A stretch of DNA of 64,000 nucleotides from Mortierella sp. BCC40632 (Eukaryota; Mortierellomycota; Mortierellomycetes; Mortierellales; Mortierellaceae), in NCBI GenBank assembly GCA_011634665.1, contig WAEK01000010.1, forward strand, positions 740,001 to 804,000, given 5' to 3'. Position 1 is the stretch's first letter. Each line of letters starts with the position of its first letter. The notes under the pieces were generated by a model. The model searched no databases, was not told the origin of the DNA, and worked only from the letters and a program-made list of their open reading frames with translations. Position numbers and translations under genes: made by a program. Shown piece after piece: positions 59,864-64,000 of the stretch.

Positions 59864-61146
59864 CTAACTCTAGTAATCCTTATTTTCCCACTCTCGTTGA
59901 TAGGATATTTTCAGATGCAATCGATTTGTTCCTCTATCCCTTTCTTTTTCTTCTTTGCACATGGGTCGTTTTCGCAGGGTCCAGTTGAGAGTACCCCGTC
60001 CCAGTGCTGCCGCCCAAAGTGCACATTCTCCATTAAAGACAAGGAGAGGTTTTTTTGGGGAGGGGGGAAGAAGGGAGAGAAGAAGAAGAGAAAAAAGAGA
60101 GATATGTGTTCACAATCGTGAAGGAATGCGCAACAGGTGCGCAGATAGACCGGAAGAGTAAAGAGTAAGAGAGTGAGTAGGAGAGAGTAAGAGAGTGTGA
60201 GAGAGAAGGAGGGAGGGGAGAGGAGGAATTCAAAGTCAGCAGAAGCTATTCCGCCGCATTGAACAAAGCCCAGTCCGGTCTCCTGTCCAGTCTCTGCCCG
60301 GTCCTGTCTTGTCTGACTCTTTCTCTCTCTCTCTCCAAGCCTCGACTCTCTCTCTCTCCTCCACGCCCTATCCTTTTCGATGGTTGTGCCAATGTAGACA
60401 ACCACAGGCTGGTTCCTGGTCTCTCTCTGCCAATCCAGTGCCAGCAATTACCAATTCTCTCTCCCTCCCCTTTCTACCAGTTTTCTCCATCATCTTGCAC
60501 GGCGTGGCAACGAGGAAAGAGTAAAGGCGTCAGGGGAGGAAGACGAGCGAGCAGCAAAGTCGACCTGCATCTAGATGGAGAGCCACGCTTCGATCTCTTT
60601 CGGTCCCTCTCTTCCTTTGCTCCTCCACAATTTTTTCTCTTTTCTTTTTTTTTTATTTTTTTTTATGGGATCGTTGAACTTTATTATGCTTCAGCCCCGC
60701 ATTTCTCCTCCATTGCACGCTTGCCCTCTCCAAACGTGAATACAACCGAGACGGAGAAACAGCAAACAGCAAACAGCAAAAAAAAAAAAACCTCGTCCGC
60801 CCCTTATCATGCGGGATCTCGAGCCTCGATGGCGTGTTGTGTGCCTGGCCTCGAGCCTGGTCTGTGGTTTCCTCTTCGGCCATGTGTTCGTCTCCCCAAT
60901 AAAGTCCATCCGTGTTCCCGTCTGCATCTCTTGGACCCCCCGCCATGCATCACCCCGGCCCGCCACCAGCGAGAGCCAACCCTTCATCAGGGGAGCTCAC
61001 GATAACGGGCCTCGATATACTCTACTCTGGCGAGACACATGTGTGGAGACGACGCGGCAGTTGAAGAGAGAAAGAAAAAGAAATAGAGCAAGTAGAGAAG
61101 GAAAGATAGAAGGAGCGAGTGAGAGCAGAACAGACACGTCAAAAAC

Positions 61147-61182
<36 letters not shown>

Positions 61183-64000
61183 CTCTCAGACTCTCTCCCC
61201 CTCCCCCTTCACACACACACACACTCATATTCTCACTATCGCCGATCCCTTACCTCTTTGGCCCGAGGCCGTTGGGTTTCCCCCTCCGCCGCCCTATCAG
61301 AATCGTGCCCTCCTCCACACTTGCCGCCAGGGACGGTCGCGCCCCTGCGCCCCCTGCGCCCACTGCCCCCTCTCCCCCACCCCTCTTGTTAATGACTCTG
61401 GACCTGCTTTTTAAAAAGATAACGATCTTGCGTGGATAGACCCCAACGGAGAGCTGTTAGAGAAAGAAAAAGAAGAAGAAGAAGAAGAAAAAGGACGCCC
61501 TGGCCAACCAAGCCTGTACTCTACTCCCTCCCTCCACGTTCCGCGCTAAAAAAGGGTGGACAACGTGGAACTGGGCGCAGGACCAAAAGGTAAAGGAGAA
61601 GAACAGGATGTTCAAAAAAAAAGAGAGAGAGAGAGGACTGTATAGAAACAGCAGAGCATCAGATGTAATCCAGCTGTGTACCGCCATGCATCTCAAGCCT
61701 TCTTTTTTTTTTTTTTTATTTTATATAAAAATAACGTTTACAGACCTGGGGCACTCTCTCATCTCTTCTACGTACTAGATACCAATTGAGTGGCAGTGGA
61801 CAGACAGGTCTTTGATGCGCATTGAAAAAAAAAATGCATGACAAAGAAGAAGAAAGGAAGGGGGTCACGTTCATGAGTGTTTGGCATGGCATATTTGTTA
61901 TTTTTTTTTATTTTTTTCACCCGCTTTTTGCCTTCCTCCAGTCTCTCTCTCTCTCTCTCTCTCTCTCCTTCTTTCCTATCAAATATGCCTGACGGTCGCG
62001 ACCCAGGGCGAAAGGACAAGGCAGCAGAAAGTTTCTATCTTGCCCATCGATTATGTCTTTCCCTCGAAGGAGAGAAAAAAAGAGGGGGGGAGTTAACAAA
62101 CCACATCTGCTGGTCGTTCAGCGTGGATCTATTACGTCAAACAAAGAAAAACATACGCACACACACAACACACACGAAATAAAAAAAACTCCGCCAAAAG
62201 CTTTTTTTTTTTTTTTTTTTCTTTTCGCAGGTTTGAGGAGAGAGAGGGGAGTCATTGAGCAAGGGAGGCGATTGCAAGGCAGCCCAGCTAAAGGACAGTA
62301 GCAGTAGACAATAAAGAAAAAAAGACAGCTAGGGAGAAGGCACAAGCAGACTGTCAAAGAACCTGTTGCAACAGGTCTCGGTGTACTACAAAAAAGGAGG
62401 CTCATTTTTTTTTTTTTGTTTTTTTTTGCAAAAGAGATGCGAAAGCAAGGATTATCAAGAATAAAGGGAACAGACGAGATCGACGCAGGTACTCTTCTCT
62501 TTCTTTTTTGCTCTCACATAAACAGATAGACACAGACGCTCCACGGTCCTCCTCCTCCTCCTCCTCCTCCTCCCTTTTTTCTTTTTCTCTCTCGAGATTC
62601 TGCGTAGAGATGGACAACGAGATAAGCGCCGACATTTCTGTTGGCAGTGTGGAAAAAAAAAAAAAGTCGTCTAGATTGGGCGCCAATGAATTTTCAGAAG
62701 CCATCGACATTATCTTTTTTTTTCCCTCCTACTTCTACTCCTGTGTTTCTGTTCCTGTGGAGACCCCAACGGTCAAAAAGCTGGGCCTCGGTCTCCTTTT
62801 TCTATGGCATGTGTGGCAAATGTTACTTGGAGATGGAGTCGGAAATCGGGGTAGTTAGTCTGGCATAAAAAAAAAAAAAGGCTCGCATACTTGCACGATA
62901 CGCACACACACAGGAACGACTCACATGGTTAGCTTTTTTCTACCTCTCCCCCCAAAAAGAGAGAAAGAGTGGGAGAGAGATAGGGGTGCTGGTGGAAACC
63001 CAATACCTCGGAACCTTGCTCTTCCTTCCTTACCCCTCCCCCTTTTCCCCCCAAATCCTTTTTCTCCTTCTCTCTCTCTCCCTCTCTCTCTCCCTCTCTC
63101 TCTCTCTTTCTCTTTCTCCCTCTCCTTCTGGACCTCTTTTCCTCCACGTTCCTGCTTCGTTGAACGTGTTAAACCCTCTTTCTATTTGCATCTCCCACGT
63201 TTTTCTGTGTGTGTGTGTGTGTTTTTTTGCTGGACTTGCACGCCCTGTGCCCCTCCCTTCTCCCTTTCCCTCTCTCTGACGGGCTGCAGTGATCCCGCAG
63301 CAGGTACACATGTTACGACATATATGCACCACACAAAAGACAACAGGTGCAAGGGGAGAAAGGAAAGAAGGAAGGAAGGAAGGAAAAAGGGAGTCAAAAA
63401 GGTGTTACCACCAACTCTTTTTCTCCTGCACTAGCCTGCTGTACGCGGGAACGGACGGGATGGAAAGAGGCATTGGACCCGAACCTGACCGAGAGCGAGA
63501 GAAGAAGAGTCTCAAGCCCGCGTGGCCTTTCTCTCTCTAAACCTCTTCTCTCTTCTCTCCAAGTGCATCTACTCTACACTCAGCGCGCTCAATGCTCTCT
63601 TGCCTCTCTCACTCTCACTCACACACGATTTTTTTTACACTCTTTCTTTGTACGGATGTATCACAAAGAAAAAAGAAAAAAAGAACGTTGTTGGAGGGAG
63701 GGATAGTGGCATGCATGCAACCATGGTGCCATGCCATGCGTGGACAAGTAAGGTTTTGGGACGATTTTTTTTTGTTGTTGTTGTCGCTGTAAACTGTTCT
63801 CTCTCTCTCTCTCTCTCTTTTCTGTTTACATCAAAGACTCTCTCTTCCTCCTCGTTGCATGTTGCAGATGGGAGAGGAACCAACCCTTTTGTACAAACCT
63901 GGAACTCTCCATGTGTTTTGAGGTCAAAACATTAGGTATGACGATAGCCTTCCTCCCACCTCCTCCTTTTGAAGAAAAAAAAAATGGAAGTTGCTCAACA

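Larger units (their letters stand above)
54006..64000. other. Repeat-rich region upstream of the C2H2 gene, no gene seen
   Basis: Nearly 10 kb without a supportable gene. Open frames (for example those starting at 55384, 55829, 56675 and 60259) are dominated by Ser-Leu or Arg-Glu repeat translation and have no recognisable domain. Simple repeats are mostly CT on the plus strand, opposite to the left side of the gene. Exons of a gene with long introns or a non-coding RNA could be hidden here. Confidence 0.55.

Noticed and set aside
55384..61005. Larger plus-strand frames (178-248 codons) upstream of the C2H2 gene
   Set aside because: Dominated by repeat translation, no recognisable motif, no supporting splice pattern.

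Overview
The window reads as nuclear DNA of an early-diverging filamentous fungus. The grounds are short GT-AG introns (about 50-180 bp), a very large ion-channel gene with a beta-propeller front end, a DIRS-type tyrosine-recombinase retrotransposon, a chromodomain Ty3/gypsy element, and a C2H2 factor with Mig1/CreA-like fingers. A Mortierella-like (Mortierellomycota) host is my best guess, by inference only.

Positions 1-44,660 hold a head-to-tail tandem array of one gene family. Four copies are open through 13 exons: unit 1 (1-6325, 5' end outside the window), unit 3 (20662-27420), unit 4 (31127-37230) and unit 5 (38137-44316). Two relics lie between them: unit 2 (7214-8421), whose first three exons run into a tail from another copy class, and a 3' fragment (about 27970-29345). 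Each intact protein has a disordered N-terminus, an uncharacterised conserved domain built from two microexons and two longer exons, a WD40-like beta-propeller plus helical region in one ~2.5 kb exon, a six-helix TRP/Ion_trans-type pore module, and a C-terminal coiled coil. I derived the exon borders by comparing copies; every copy splices to an uninterrupted frame. Propeller and pore are conserved, while the S2-S3 loop, one propeller loop and the coiled coil vary strongly in length and repeat content. The spacers repeat too, with shared promoter blocks and a decayed coding-like patch on the minus strand.

A nested retrotransposon pair (10355-19930) sits about 730 bp upstream of unit 3. The outer element is a minus-strand DIRS element with inverted terminal repeats and an internal region that is an exact head-to-tail join of its two ends. 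Its reverse-transcriptase gene is split by a plus-strand Ty3/gypsy chromovirus (13251-18489) flanked by a 5-bp target duplication, with two LTRs that differ by one base of an A run. The coding regions of both elements carry many one-base frameshifts, while the neighbouring host genes carry none.

From about 44,660 to the end the character changes. Roughly 19 kb is dominated by GA/CT, GT and A/T simple repeats around a single convincing gene, a minus-strand four-finger C2H2 transcription factor (52251-53567) with a TATA box about 430 bp upstream of its start. I see no other supportable gene there.
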